Both the position numbers and the translations under genes were made by a program. Positions 9,970 through 19,754 of a stretch of 64,000 nucleotides of DNA are shown piece by piece. Numbering within the stretch: position 1 is the stretch's first letter; every line of letters begins with the position of its first letter. The notes beneath the pieces are model-generated. The model did no database searches. It was not told where the DNA came from and was given only the letters and a program-made list of their open reading frames with translations. Origin of the DNA: Granulicatella adiacens ATCC 49175 (GTDB lineage Bacteria; Bacillota; Bacilli; Lactobacillales; Aerococcaceae); assembly GCF_025150565.1 (NCBI RefSeq), contig NZ_CP102283.1, forward strand, positions 1,116,001 through 1,180,000, read 5' to 3'.

Positions 9970-11823
9970 TTAATTATTATTAATAATATACAAAGTTGAA
10001 AACGGTGGTACATTTACCTCCAACGTATAATCAAACTCTTTATGTGGTTGAGTTTTTGTATGAAGAGCTCTATTGATAAGCCCACTTCCGTTATACTTTC
10101 TTGCATCAGAATTTAAAACAACCTTATAACTACCCCATTTAGAAACACCTAATTTATAATTTCTGATTAAGTTCCCTGAAAAATTAGAAATAACTAAAAT
10201 TTCATCCCCAGATTCATTTATTCTAGAAAACGCGAAAACATTATTCCAAATATCTTGAACCTCATGCCACCTGAATCCTGACCATCCACCATCTAACTGC
10301 CATAATTCTGAATGTTTCTTATAAAAAGCATTCAAATCTTTCACATAACGATGAGTAGCATCGTGAATCGGATATTTTAGTAGGAACCAATCTAATTCTC
10401 TTTCTTCATTCCATTCAATAATTTGCGGAATTTCATTTCCCATAAAGTTTAATTTTTTCCCCGGATGTGCCATCATATATCCCATAAAGGCACGGTAATT
10501 TGCAAACTTATCTTCATAAGAGACCGGCGCTTTATCTACTAGAGATTTCTTTCCATGAACGACTTCATCATGAGAAATAGGTAAAATATAATTCTCAGTG
10601 AATGCGTACATCATAGAAAAAGTAAATTGATGATGAATTCCTCCTCTAAACAAAGGATCTGTTTCTAAGTAATCAAGGGAATCATTCATCCATCCCATAT
10701 TCCATTTAAAGTGGAATCCTAAGCCTCCTTCTTCAACCGGTTTTGTTACCCCTTCATAAGAAGTAGACTCCTCAGCAATCATCATCACCCCTGGATAATG
10801 AGTTCTCACAAATTGATTCAGTTCTTTAATAAAATGAATGGCCTCAAGATTTTCAAAACCACCGTATATATTTCTTGCTGACTCTTCCTCATTTCTACAG
10901 TAGTTATAAAATAACATCGAACTGACTGCATCGACTCTTAAGCCATCAATGTGAAACTTCTCAATCCAAAAAACAGCACTAGAAAATAGAAAAGATAGCA
11001 CTTCTGACCTTCCATAATCAAAGACCCTTGTCCCCCAGCCTTTATGTTCTTGTTTTCGGGGGTCTCCATACTCGTAGCAAGGCGTTCCATCAAATTCATA
11101 TAATCCGAAAGCGTCTTTGGTAAAATGACCCGGAACCCAATCTAAAATAACTCCTATATTGGCTTTGTGGCATTCATCCACAAAATACATAAAGTCTTCA
11201 GGAGTCCCAAATCTAGATGTTGCGGCAAAAAAGCCTGTCACTTGATATCCCCATGATTTATCATATGGATATTCCGTAATTGGAAGTAATTCGATATGGG
11301 TATAGTTCATCTCTTTTACATAGGGAATCAATTCATCCACTAATTCCCGGTAAGAGTATGATTCTCCATTCTCTTTTCTCTTAAAAGATCCTAATTCTAC
11401 CTCATATATATTTAAAGCATTTTGATATGGAATATTTCTTTGTTCTATCCACTTTGAATCAGACCATGTGAATTCCGGAAATTCATATACTTTTGATGCC
11501 GTATTGGGTCTTGTTTCCGCATGTCTTGCATACGGATCAGCTTTCCAAAGAAAATCTCCATTATAAGGAATGATAACATATTTATAAGCATCAAATTGCT
11601 TAATTCCTGGAATTGTTATTTCATAAATTCCATTATCATTTATTCGTTTCATAGCATATTTAGTAGGTTCCCAATTACAAAATTCACCAGTCACATAGAC
11701 TTCTTTGGCATTAGGAGCCCATACTCGAAATGTACAACCTTCTTCAGTTAGAAAGTTACCCAAATAATCATAACTATGAAAGTTTCTGCCTTCATGAAAT
11801 AAATATTCTGCCATTTGTTGCAC
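9970..11823 (-). CDS. glgB: 1,4-alpha-glucan branching enzyme
   Basis: Introduces alpha-1,6 branches in glycogen. Domain order is an N-terminal CBM48 (about 20-110), a GH13 barrel, and a C-terminal beta-sandwich. The barrel shows the catalytic residues in GLRVDAVSSM (nucleophile Asp), MIAEEST (acid/base Glu) and ISHDEVVHGK (transition-state Asp). The frame opens at TTG 11844, but that codon lies upstream of the GGAG Shine-Dalgarno. The GTG at 11823, ten bases after GGAG, is the better start; a further ATG lies three codons in. First gene of the glgBCD unit. Confidence 0.94.
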   Translation of the reverse strand: MQQMAEYLFHEGRNFHSYDYLGNFLTEEGCTFRVWAPNAKEVYVTGEFCNWEPTKYAMKRINDNGIYEITIPGIKQFDAYKYVIIPYNGDFLWKADPYARHAETRPNTASKVYEFPEFTWSDSKWIEQRNIPYQNALNIYEVELGSFKRKENGESYSYRELVDELIPYVKEMNYTHIELLPITEYPYDKSWGYQVTGFFAATSRFGTPEDFMYFVDECHKANIGVILDWVPGHFTKDAFGLYEFDGTPCYEYGDPRKQEHKGWGTRVFDYGRSEVLSFLFSSAVFWIEKFHIDGLRVDAVSSMLFYNYCRNEEESARNIYGGFENLEAIHFIKELNQFVRTHYPGVMMIAEESTSYEGVTKPVEEGGLGFHFKWNMGWMNDSLDYLETDPLFRGGIHHQFTFSMMYAFTENYILPISHDEVVHGKKSLVDKAPVSYEDKFANYRAFMGYMMAHPGKKLNFMGNEIPQIIEWNEERELDWFLLKYPIHDATHRYVKDLNAFYKKHSELWQLDGGWSGFRWHEVQDIWNNVFAFSRINESGDEILVISNFSGNLIRNYKLGVSKWGSYKVVLNSDARKYNGSGLINRALHTKTQPHKEFDYTLEVNVPPFSTLYIINNN

Positions 11824-11852
11824 TTGACAATCACTCCTTTTCAAATCGCTTT

Positions 11853-11874
11853 ACTATACAGATAAGCGTTTTCA
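11853..11874 (-). promoter_or_regulatory. Candidate glgB promoter with overlapping cre (CcpA) site
   Basis: Reading the minus strand, TGAAAACGCTTATC (11861-11874) matches the catabolite-response consensus TGNAANCGNTNNCA at every fixed position except the last two. Right after it is a -10-like TATAGT (11853-11858), about 20 bases before the glgB Shine-Dalgarno. CcpA binding here would cover the core promoter. The -35 is poor, so promoter strength is uncertain. Confidence 0.5.
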
Positions 11875-12087
11875 AGTTCTGGATAAAAAATTAGAAAATG
11901 TTACTAGTTGAACAATTTCTCTTTTATAAATTATATCATATTTTTTTAATTTTCCTATACTATTGTGTGAATTTTCATGTTATTTATTGTTGTGTCTATA
12001 ATATTTTTCAATTCTTCGTTTTGTTATCACTTTTAAGAAGTTTGTATTACAATGAAACTAGATTTATAAATAAAAAGGAGGTTACTA

Positions 12088-13938
12088 ATGATTCAATATC
12101 ACTCACTTATGAATAAGTATCCTGCTGGTGCAGTGACCAATGAACAATCTGTCTTTATACAAGTAAAAGTGACTAAAGACACTCCTCTTTCATCGTTACA
12201 ATTAATTCTAAAAGAAGATTTTACTCAAAAAATACATGTGTTACATCCAAGTCTATCTAAGATTGAAGCGGATGGGACACTATATACTTTTGAAATTTCT
12301 AAATTAGATACCGGTCTTTACTTCTACTACTTTGAGGTTCGATCAGAAATCGGGATGTATTTTTTAAGCAATAACAAATTTCAGGCAGTTCCTACACTCT
12401 ACTTTGATGAAGTGAATTGCTGGCAATTAACTGTATATGATAAAGAATTCCACACTCCAAATTGGTTTAAAGGTGGAATTATGTATCAAATTTTCCCTGA
12501 TCGTTTTAAAAAAAGTAACAAATATAAAGCCCCAATTGCTCGTAATGAAGAGGTTCGAATTAAACACTCTGATTGGAATGATAATCCCGATTCAGGAATC
12601 ACTCATGAAAATTATAAAGCTCAAGATTTCTTCTTAGGAAATCTAAAGGGAATTGAAGAGGAACTAGAACACTTTAAAAAACTAAATGTTAATTGTATTT
12701 ATTTGAATCCAATTATGGAAAGTCCAGATAACCATCGGTATTCAACTGCTGACTATTTTAATGTCGATCCGTATTTAGGTACAAATGATGACTTTAAGGA
12801 GTTATGTGAGCTTTTCAAAAAGCATGGTATCCATATTATTCTAGATGGTGTATTCAGCCATACTGGTGATGATAGTATTTACTTTAATAAACAAGGTCAC
12901 TATGAAAGTAATGGTGCCTTTAATTCAATCAATTCTCCATATTATTCATGGTTTAATTTCATGCACTACCCTGATACCTATCATTCATGGTGGGGATTTT
13001 CCAACCTTCCTACCGTTAATAAGTTAAACAAATCTTATATGGATTTTATCAATAATCCAAGCGATGGGGTTCTCCCATTTTGGCAACATTTAGGAATTTC
13101 TGGTTGGCGACTAGACGTGGCGGATGAATTTCCTGACGAGTTTTTAGATGAACTTCGGACAACAGTAAAGAAAACCGATTCTGAAGCACTTATTATTGGA
13201 GAAGTATGGGAAGATGCGACAACTAAAGTAGCTTATGATCGTCGTAGAAAGTATTTCCTTGGAGAACAATTGGATAGTGTAATGAATTATCCTTGGAAAA
13301 ATGCAATTATAGAGTTTATGAAAACAAAAGATGCTTCAGCATTAAAATATGCTCTTGAAGAAATCATTGACCATTATCCAAAACCGGCTTTAGAAGTATT
13401 AATGAACTTATTAGATAGCCATGATACTGAACGCATCTTAACATCTCTTGGTTTTAATAATACTGAAGATGTCCCTCTCCACGAACGACCTACTTTAGAG
13501 TTATCTGGAGATATGCTAGAAGATGCTATTAGGAAACTAAAAGTAGCAAGTTTTATCCAGTTTACGATTCCTGGTGTTCCATCTATTTATTATGGAGACG
13601 AGATTGGAATGCAAGGATTTAGAGACCCATACAATCGTAAAACTTTTGATAAAACAAAAATGAATCAAGAGATTTTTGAACATTATTTGTCTCTAACAAA
13701 ATTTAGAAATGATTATAAAGAAGAGTTCAAAGGAGATTTTAAAGTTATTTACTGTCAAGATGGTTGTTTAATTTACCAAAGAGAATCTCTTATTTGTGCC
13801 GTAAATATCAACAACCATTCTCACTTCGTAGAAGGATTACATGGTAAACAATTATTTTCTAGCACTCCTACACGTAACCATCCTAAAGGATTAATCATTC
13901 CATCTGTTGGGTTTGCAGTTTATAAAATCAAAAAATAA
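12088..13938 (+). CDS. GH13 alpha-glucan hydrolase (neopullulanase/cyclomaltodextrinase-like)
   Basis: A 616-residue intracellular alpha-amylase-family enzyme with no signal peptide. An N-terminal beta domain (about 1-120) is followed by a GH13 barrel, with GGIMYQIFPDRF at its entry. The catalytic triad is visible in GWRLDVADEF (nucleophile Asp), IIGEVWEDA (acid/base Glu) and LLDSHDTER (Asp). The DGVFSHTGDDS segment is a family region I motif. It probably trims maltodextrin or glycogen side chains released by phosphorylase. It is the only plus-strand gene of the glycogen cluster and has a strong AAGGAGG site 7 bases before its ATG. Exact specificity cannot be read from sequence. Confidence 0.9.
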   Translation: MIQYHSLMNKYPAGAVTNEQSVFIQVKVTKDTPLSSLQLILKEDFTQKIHVLHPSLSKIEADGTLYTFEISKLDTGLYFYYFEVRSEIGMYFLSNNKFQAVPTLYFDEVNCWQLTVYDKEFHTPNWFKGGIMYQIFPDRFKKSNKYKAPIARNEEVRIKHSDWNDNPDSGITHENYKAQDFFLGNLKGIEEELEHFKKLNVNCIYLNPIMESPDNHRYSTADYFNVDPYLGTNDDFKELCELFKKHGIHIILDGVFSHTGDDSIYFNKQGHYESNGAFNSINSPYYSWFNFMHYPDTYHSWWGFSNLPTVNKLNKSYMDFINNPSDGVLPFWQHLGISGWRLDVADEFPDEFLDELRTTVKKTDSEALIIGEVWEDATTKVAYDRRRKYFLGEQLDSVMNYPWKNAIIEFMKTKDASALKYALEEIIDHYPKPALEVLMNLLDSHDTERILTSLGFNNTEDVPLHERPTLELSGDMLEDAIRKLKVASFIQFTIPGVPSIYYGDEIGMQGFRDPYNRKTFDKTKMNQEIFEHYLSLTKFRNDYKEEFKGDFKVIYCQDGCLIYQRESLICAVNINNHSHFVEGLHGKQLFSSTPTRNHPKGLIIPSVGFAVYKIKK

Positions 13939-13975
13939 AAAAGAAGATTATCACGGTTGTGATAATCTTCTTTTT
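13937..13975. terminator. Bidirectional terminator between GH13 gene and glgP
   Basis: A 16-bp hairpin (arm GAAGATTATCAC and its complement) with A and T runs on both sides, shared by two convergent genes. Confidence 0.93.
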
Positions 13976-13978
13976 ATT

Positions 13979-16375
13979 TTAACCTTCTACCTTTTTTATA
14001 TGCCATATATCTTTCGCATACTCTTCCACAGAACGATCTGCTGAAAATATTCCAGCGTTTGCAATGTTTGATAGACTCATCTTCATCCATTTATTGGAAT
14101 CATTATAGGCTTTTTCAATACGTTCTTGTGCTTCAACATAGCTATCAAAATCTGCAAGACACATATAATGATCTTGAGTTAATAAATAATCCACAATGAA
14201 GTTGAAATTCATTCCACCAACCGTCATTGTACGGATGAAATCAAGAACTGTCTTAATCTTAGGTGAATTATTGTAGTATTCCCAAGGCTTGTAGCCTTTT
14301 GCATATAATGCTTCAACTTCTTCTGTTTCTAAACCGAAGATGACGATATTGTCTTCTCCTACAGCTTCGTAAATTTCCACGTTTGCTCCGTCCATTGTAC
14401 CAAGAGTCACTGCACCATTTAACATCAATTTCATGTTACCAGTACCACTTGCCTCTTTTCCTGCTTGAGAAATTTGTTCACTCACATCAGCGGCAGGCAA
14501 GATAATCTCCGCTAGAGTCACTTTGTAATCTGGAATGAATACAACTTTAATATACTCACGTACTAACTCATCACTTTCAACCATTTGAGAGATTGAGTGA
14601 ATGAATTTAATAATATTTTTCGCCATTTGATATCCAGAAGAAGCTTTCGCAGCAAAGATAAATGTACGTGGTGTCGGACGTAATCCGCCGTATTTAATCT
14701 CATGATAAAGATACACAATGTGCAAAGCATTTAATAATTGACGTTTGTATTCATGTAATCTCTTCACCTGTACGTCAAAGATTGAATGAGGATTTACTGA
14801 AATCGCAAGAGTTTCACGAATATAGTCTGCTAACTGCTCTTTTTTCTTTAGTTTAATTTCTCTAAGTGCCTCTAAAACATTTTCGTCATCCTTATAGGCA
14901 TTTAATTTAGAAATGCCAGAAAGATCTTTAATAAAATCATTTCCAATTAATTGTTCTAAATAAGAGGCTAACTCCGGATTGGCTTGTCCTAACCAACGTC
15001 GATGAGCTATACCATTCGTAACATTTCCAAATTTTCCAGGATATAATTCGTTAAATGCTTTAAAAGTATCACGAACAAGAATATCACTATGCAGTTTTGA
15101 TACCCCGTTCACATAATGACTTCCCACAATTGAAAGATTTGCCATCTTAATCATATCATCATAAATAATCGCTGTATCTCTTAGGGTATATTCTTTTCCT
15201 TGTTCCATTACCCATAGACAGAATCGTCTATTAATTTCTTCAATAATAGAATAAATACGAGGAAGAATTGGTTGGAATAATGAAACTGCCCATTTTTCCA
15301 AAGCTTCTGCCATAATCGTGTGGTTTGTATAAGCAAATGTTTTTGTCGTAATTTGCCATGCTTTGTCCCAATCATAGCCATATTCATCCACTAATAAGCG
15401 CATTAATTCAGCAACACCCATAGCAGGATGGGTATCATTGATATGTAGCGCAATGTGTTCAGAAAGGTTTTCTAATGTGCCAAATTCATGATAATGGTTC
15501 TTCACTAATTGTTGTAATGAAGCACTAATAAAGAAGTATTGTTGTTTAATTCGTAACTCTTTACCCTCATTAGTAACATCTGCTGGATATAATAATTTAG
15601 AAATAGAAGACGCAATTGCTTCAGCCTCTGATGATTTAGTATATTCACCACGTTCAAACAGCTTCATGTTGAAGCCAGTTTTGGCTTTTGCTTCCCATAG
15701 ACGTAGTGTATTTACTGCAGAAGCGTCATATCCTGAAATCAATAAATCATAAGGTTCTGCTTGGATAGAGGTGTAATTTTTATGGATTACTTTTAAACCC
15801 GTATCTGTTATCACTTGTTCTAACTCACCATAGAACCTTACTTCGACTTCTTCATCGTTACGATATACTAAACCATATTTCCCCAAATCCAACCATTGAT
15901 CTGGAAACTCTTGTTGCCAACCATTAGTAATAACTTGCTTAAAGATACCATATTCATAGAGAATAGAAAATCCTGTTACTGGATACTCATTACTTGTTAA
16001 TGCATCTAAATAACAAGCAGCAAGTCTTCCAAGGCCACCATTTCCAAGTCCTGGGTCTGGTTCCATATTATAGATTTCATTTAATGAAAAGTTATTTTCT
16101 TTCAAATAATCTTTTGCTTCTGATTCAAGTCCTAAATTAAACAAATTATTTCGCAAAGTACGGCCAACTAAAAATTCCATAGACATATAATAGGCACGTT
16201 TCTGACGAGTTTGTTTTAAAGTTTGTTCATAACTAAATTTCTTTTCCATTAAAATATCACGAACAGATCTCATTAATGCTTCATAGACTTGACGCTTGCT
16301 TGCGTTCGAAATAGTGACCCCAAATTGATTTTTCAACGAATTATCAACACGACTTACTAAGCTCTTATCAACCAT
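13979..16375 (-). CDS. glgP: Glycogen/maltodextrin phosphorylase
   Basis: Releases glucose-1-phosphate from alpha-1,4-glucan ends. GT35 family; 798 residues is standard. The PLP-lysine motif EASGTGNMKLMLNGA is intact, and the N-terminal region has the conserved EPDPGLGNGGLGRLAACYLD-type block. It follows glgA by 18 bases on the same strand, as in other glgAP operons. The 3' end meets the GH13 gene at a shared terminator. Confidence 0.97.
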   Translation of the reverse strand: MVDKSLVSRVDNSLKNQFGVTISNASKRQVYEALMRSVRDILMEKKFSYEQTLKQTRQKRAYYMSMEFLVGRTLRNNLFNLGLESEAKDYLKENNFSLNEIYNMEPDPGLGNGGLGRLAACYLDALTSNEYPVTGFSILYEYGIFKQVITNGWQQEFPDQWLDLGKYGLVYRNDEEVEVRFYGELEQVITDTGLKVIHKNYTSIQAEPYDLLISGYDASAVNTLRLWEAKAKTGFNMKLFERGEYTKSSEAEAIASSISKLLYPADVTNEGKELRIKQQYFFISASLQQLVKNHYHEFGTLENLSEHIALHINDTHPAMGVAELMRLLVDEYGYDWDKAWQITTKTFAYTNHTIMAEALEKWAVSLFQPILPRIYSIIEEINRRFCLWVMEQGKEYTLRDTAIIYDDMIKMANLSIVGSHYVNGVSKLHSDILVRDTFKAFNELYPGKFGNVTNGIAHRRWLGQANPELASYLEQLIGNDFIKDLSGISKLNAYKDDENVLEALREIKLKKKEQLADYIRETLAISVNPHSIFDVQVKRLHEYKRQLLNALHIVYLYHEIKYGGLRPTPRTFIFAAKASSGYQMAKNIIKFIHSISQMVESDELVREYIKVVFIPDYKVTLAEIILPAADVSEQISQAGKEASGTGNMKLMLNGAVTLGTMDGANVEIYEAVGEDNIVIFGLETEEVEALYAKGYKPWEYYNNSPKIKTVLDFIRTMTVGGMNFNFIVDYLLTQDHYMCLADFDSYVEAQERIEKAYNDSNKWMKMSLSNIANAGIFSADRSVEEYAKDIWHIKKVEG

Positions 16376-16393
16376 TTATTTTCCTCTTTCTTC

Positions 16394-17812
16394 TTACAGC
16401 ACTTCATGATACAACGACAAATATTGTTTAGCAGATTTTTCCCAGCTAACATCTTTATTGAGATTATTTTGGATAATTTGATTCCATTCACCAGGTGATT
16501 CATAGAAACAAGTTACTGCACGATAAATTGCATCCATCATATCTCCCGATTGGAAACTTTCAAACGTGAATCCATTTCCTTCTACTCCAGTAAAAGGAAT
16601 TACGGTGTCTCGCAATCCACCTACACGATGTACCACAGGGACTGTACCATATCTCATTGAGATTAATTGTGACAAACCACAAGGCTCGGTTTTAGAAGGC
16701 ATTAGGAAAATATCGCTGGAAGCATATATTTTTGCGGATATTTCATTAGAAAATAGAAGAATGCTGCGAACTCGATCATGGCGATAATTTTCTAGAGAAC
16801 GTAAAGCACTTTCATAATGAGCATCTCCGGTTCCTAACACAATTAACTGTGCTCCAGTTCTTAAAATATCCTCGCTAGCCTGTAATAGCAAATCAATTCC
16901 TTTTTGATGAGTTAATCTTGTAACCATACCAATTAATGGAATATCCACGCTTACTTCTAATCCTAACTCTTTTTGAAGTTCTAGCTTATTCTTTACTTTA
17001 TCTTCAAAAGAATGGATATCATAGTTAACAGGAATAATCGGATCTGTTTTAGGATTAAATTTTTCAATATCAATCCCGTTTAAAATCCCTTTTAATTTTC
17101 CTTGTTCAACAATCAAAATTTTATCTAATCCGTATGAAAAATAAGGATCTAAAATCTCACGAGCATAGGTTTCGCTAACAGTATTGATACGATCTGCGAG
17201 TTGAATAGCACCTTTTAATAAATTTAAATCACCATTATAAATTAACGCATCGAAATATTTATTATCTAAACCAAATAGATTTCCCATTTCATACGGGTTA
17301 AATCGTCCTTGAAACTCAATATTATGAATCGAAAGAACGCTTTTCATATTTTTGTAGAAATCTGCTTCTCTACTCTTCAACACATCTAAATAAATGACAG
17401 AAAGAGCTGTATGCCAATCGTTTACGTTAACAATGTCTGGTTTAAAGTCAACACCAGGTAAAATCTCAAGAGCAGCTTTGGAAAAGAAAGCAAATCTCTC
17501 ACCGTCATCGGCTTGTCCATAAATACTCTCTCTCTTAAAGTACTGTTCATTATCAATAAAATAAAACGGAACGCCGTCAACTACAGTTTCAAATATTCCA
17601 CAATATAAGTGTCTCCAACCTAAATCAACAAACTGATATCCTCTATATTTTAATCCAAATCGTTCACGATCAATGCTAGAATATAGTGGCAATACTACTC
17701 GAGCATCTATTCCCAGTTCACGAAGCGCCTTCGGTAGAGAGCCAATAACATCTCCTAAACCTCCAACTTTCACGAAAGGAGCTGCCTCAGCTGCAATAAA
17801 ACATACTTTCAT
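16394..17812 (-). CDS. glgA: Glycogen synthase (ADP-glucose)
   Basis: Extends alpha-1,4-glucan using ADP-glucose. GT5 family. The N-terminal KVGGLGDVIGSLPKAL motif binds ADP-glucose, and the C-terminal PSKTEPCGLSQLISMRYGT block contains the conserved E-x7-E-type region. Its 472 residues match the bacterial enzyme. First gene of the glgA-glgP unit. A TATAAT at 17843-17848 (minus strand) lies about 30 bases upstream, with a weak -35. Confidence 0.96.
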   Translation of the reverse strand: MKVCFIAAEAAPFVKVGGLGDVIGSLPKALRELGIDARVVLPLYSSIDRERFGLKYRGYQFVDLGWRHLYCGIFETVVDGVPFYFIDNEQYFKRESIYGQADDGERFAFFSKAALEILPGVDFKPDIVNVNDWHTALSVIYLDVLKSREADFYKNMKSVLSIHNIEFQGRFNPYEMGNLFGLDNKYFDALIYNGDLNLLKGAIQLADRINTVSETYAREILDPYFSYGLDKILIVEQGKLKGILNGIDIEKFNPKTDPIIPVNYDIHSFEDKVKNKLELQKELGLEVSVDIPLIGMVTRLTHQKGIDLLLQASEDILRTGAQLIVLGTGDAHYESALRSLENYRHDRVRSILLFSNEISAKIYASSDIFLMPSKTEPCGLSQLISMRYGTVPVVHRVGGLRDTVIPFTGVEGNGFTFESFQSGDMMDAIYRAVTCFYESPGEWNQIIQNNLNKDVSWEKSAKQYLSLYHEVL

Positions 17813-17842
17813 ACTCTCTCTCCTTTAAATTATTCTGGCTTC

Positions 17843-17848
17843 ATTATA
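17843..17848 (-). promoter_or_regulatory. Probable -10 element of the glgA-glgP promoter
   Basis: Consensus TATAAT on the minus strand, about 30 bases before the glgA ATG and after the terminator of the upstream gene. No good -35 hexamer is visible at 16-18 bases. Confidence 0.5.
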
Positions 17849-17899
17849 CCTTTAAAATTTGAAAAGAACTAGCCTCTTATATAAAAATTTTGATATAAA

Positions 17900-17929
17900 A
17901 AAGTCTAAGACAAAATAGTCTTAGACTTT
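17900..17929 (-). terminator. Terminator after the 157-residue hypothetical gene
   Basis: The arms AAAGTCTAAGAC and GTCTTAGACTTT form a perfect 12-bp hairpin with a T run on the minus strand. Confidence 0.9.
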
Positions 17930-17938
17930 CTAAATTCA

Positions 17939-18412
17939 TTAAATTTCAGGATAGATATCTTCTACAGATTTTTCAGGATCAATTACAATAAATAAGTTTC
18001 CGTGAGATCCAATAGCTGAACTTTGGAATTTGTTGTCATTTCCATCTTCATCCACAGGGCTGTATGGGAAATAAACGCGGTCAGTTTCAACAACTACGTC
18101 TGATTTTGGATGATTTCCATCTAAATATAAAATATCCATTAATTCAATATCGCTATATTTTTTAACACGTTCGAACATACCTAATTCTAATCCACCTAAG
18201 TTAATGTCTTCAGACATTACGTGGTCAGCTTCTGGTAAGATTTCAATACGTAATGATTCACATGGGTGAATTTCTTGGAATTCTCCACCGTTAATACGTC
18301 CAAATGAAGTTGTAACTTTTTTAATCCATAAGTCACCAATCAAACGGCGATTAATCGTCCATGTTTCTCCATTTCTAAATACAAATCGTAAACCTGACAT
18401 AACCTTTTTCAT
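17939..18412 (-). CDS. Hypothetical protein, 157 residues
   Basis: I do not recognise the family. The protein is soluble and acidic, with no signal peptide or membrane segment. It begins with a basic beta-rich stretch (FRNGETWTINRRLIGDLWI) and has an acidic C-terminal half rich in Asp and Glu. Conserved-looking hydrophobic spacing and a good ribosome-binding site (AAGGAGTG before ATG) support a real gene. It is a single-gene transcript between cca and glgA with its own terminator. Confidence 0.75.
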   Translation of the reverse strand: MKKVMSGLRFVFRNGETWTINRRLIGDLWIKKVTTSFGRINGGEFQEIHPCESLRIEILPEADHVMSEDINLGGLELGMFERVKKYSDIELMDILYLDGNHPKSDVVVETDRVYFPYSPVDEDGNDNKFQSSAIGSHGNLFIVIDPEKSVEDIYPEI

Positions 18413-18524
18413 ATAGGGTCACTCCTTAAAATATTATTGCTTACAAAATTAATTTTACCATTGAAACGCCTTTCATTCAAGACTTAATACTAATAAATGA
18501 AAAAATGAAATTGATTTCATAGCA

Positions 18525-19754
18525 TTAATTTTCGAGAAAATGGTTCCTTATCCAATCAACAATTTCATGGTTTTCATTTTTTAATTTATTAGAGAGTATG
18601 GCCTTCTCAACTGCTTGAAGAACTTTCCCTATCTTTGGCCCCATTTTTTCAAGCTTTAATGCTTCTTTTACACCAAATCCATCTATCTGAATATCTTGCA
18701 TAGAATGAATAGGTAAAGTTTTATACACTTGAGTTAAGATATTATGATTTTCAGTTCTACCAAGTCCAGGGAGTAATCCTTCAATTTCAATAGCAATCCT
18801 TTCTGTACATTCGTATGCCATGAATGAATCCCACTCTTTATCTAAACGCTTAAGAAACGTTTGATATCCTATCAACGTCTCAGAAATTTGCTCATTTGAA
18901 GATTTCCAATTTTTTAATACTTTTTTTAGCTCGGAAACACTTAATTGATTATAATACGCAAATAAAACCCACGCTTGAAGAATCGACATAGAACTTACTG
19001 GAAACTCTCCAATTTTTTTCAATGTTTCTCTAGAATTTGTAAAATCTGGACATGATTGATACAAATCCGATTCGATAAATGCAAGAAACGCATTGCTACG
19101 ATGCAAACTAACAATCATTTTCTCAAATTCTACCTTCATTCGCTCCACCGCAACACGTTCTAAATTACTTTTCAGAACACGAATGGCATTAAACGTCTTC
19201 GATTCTATTGTAAAACCTAATTGACCTGCAAATCTTATAGCTCTCATCATTCGAAGCGCATCCTCATTAAAACGCTCCATAGGATTTCCAACACATCGAA
19301 TGATAGAGTTTTCCAAGTCTTTAAGTCCATCAAAATAATCGACAATTTCTTCTTGATCATTAATAGCTAATGCATTAATGGTAAAGTCCCGTCTCATTAA
19401 ATCTTCTTCAAGACTTCTAACAAAGGTAACAGAATCCGGATGTCTAAAATCTTGATAAGTCCCTTCCGTTCTAAAGGTGGTAACCTCATAACTATCTTGA
19501 TGATAAATGACTAGTACTGTACCATGTTCAATACCTACATCTACCGTATGGGAAAATAAAGATTTCACTTCTTCTGGTGTGGCACTTGTTGCTATATCTA
19601 CATCAGAAATCTCTTTACCCAACACTAAATCTCGAACGGACCCTCCAACAAATACTGCTTCATGTCCAGCCTTCTTTAAGGTTTGTAAAACAGGTAAAGC
19701 TGCAACAAAAAGTGGAACCGATAGAATGTCAATTTTTCGATTAAATTTATTCAT
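18525..19754 (-). CDS. cca: CCA-adding tRNA nucleotidyltransferase
   Basis: Adds or repairs the 3' CCA of tRNAs; this matters because the tRNA-Arg in this window does not encode CCA. Class II polymerase-beta-type fold: FVGGSVRDLVLGKEISDVDIA with the two metal-binding Asp residues, then RRDFTINALA and the region ERFNEDALRMMRAIRFAGQLGF. At 409 residues it is of normal length. Its start overlaps the end of ypiB by 8 bases, so the two are translationally coupled. Confidence 0.95.
   Translation of the reverse strand: MNKFNRKIDILSVPLFVAALPVLQTLKKAGHEAVFVGGSVRDLVLGKEISDVDIATSATPEEVKSLFSHTVDVGIEHGTVLVIYHQDSYEVTTFRTEGTYQDFRHPDSVTFVRSLEEDLMRRDFTINALAINDQEEIVDYFDGLKDLENSIIRCVGNPMERFNEDALRMMRAIRFAGQLGFTIESKTFNAIRVLKSNLERVAVERMKVEFEKMIVSLHRSNAFLAFIESDLYQSCPDFTNSRETLKKIGEFPVSSMSILQAWVLFAYYNQLSVSELKKVLKNWKSSNEQISETLIGYQTFLKRLDKEWDSFMAYECTERIAIEIEGLLPGLGRTENHNILTQVYKTLPIHSMQDIQIDGFGVKEALKLEKMGPKIGKVLQAVEKAILSNKLKNENHEIVDWIRNHFLEN

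Noticed and set aside
11823-11844. Longer GlgB N-terminus starting at TTG 11844
   Set aside because: The GGAG Shine-Dalgarno lies inside that extension and is spaced for the GTG at 11823.
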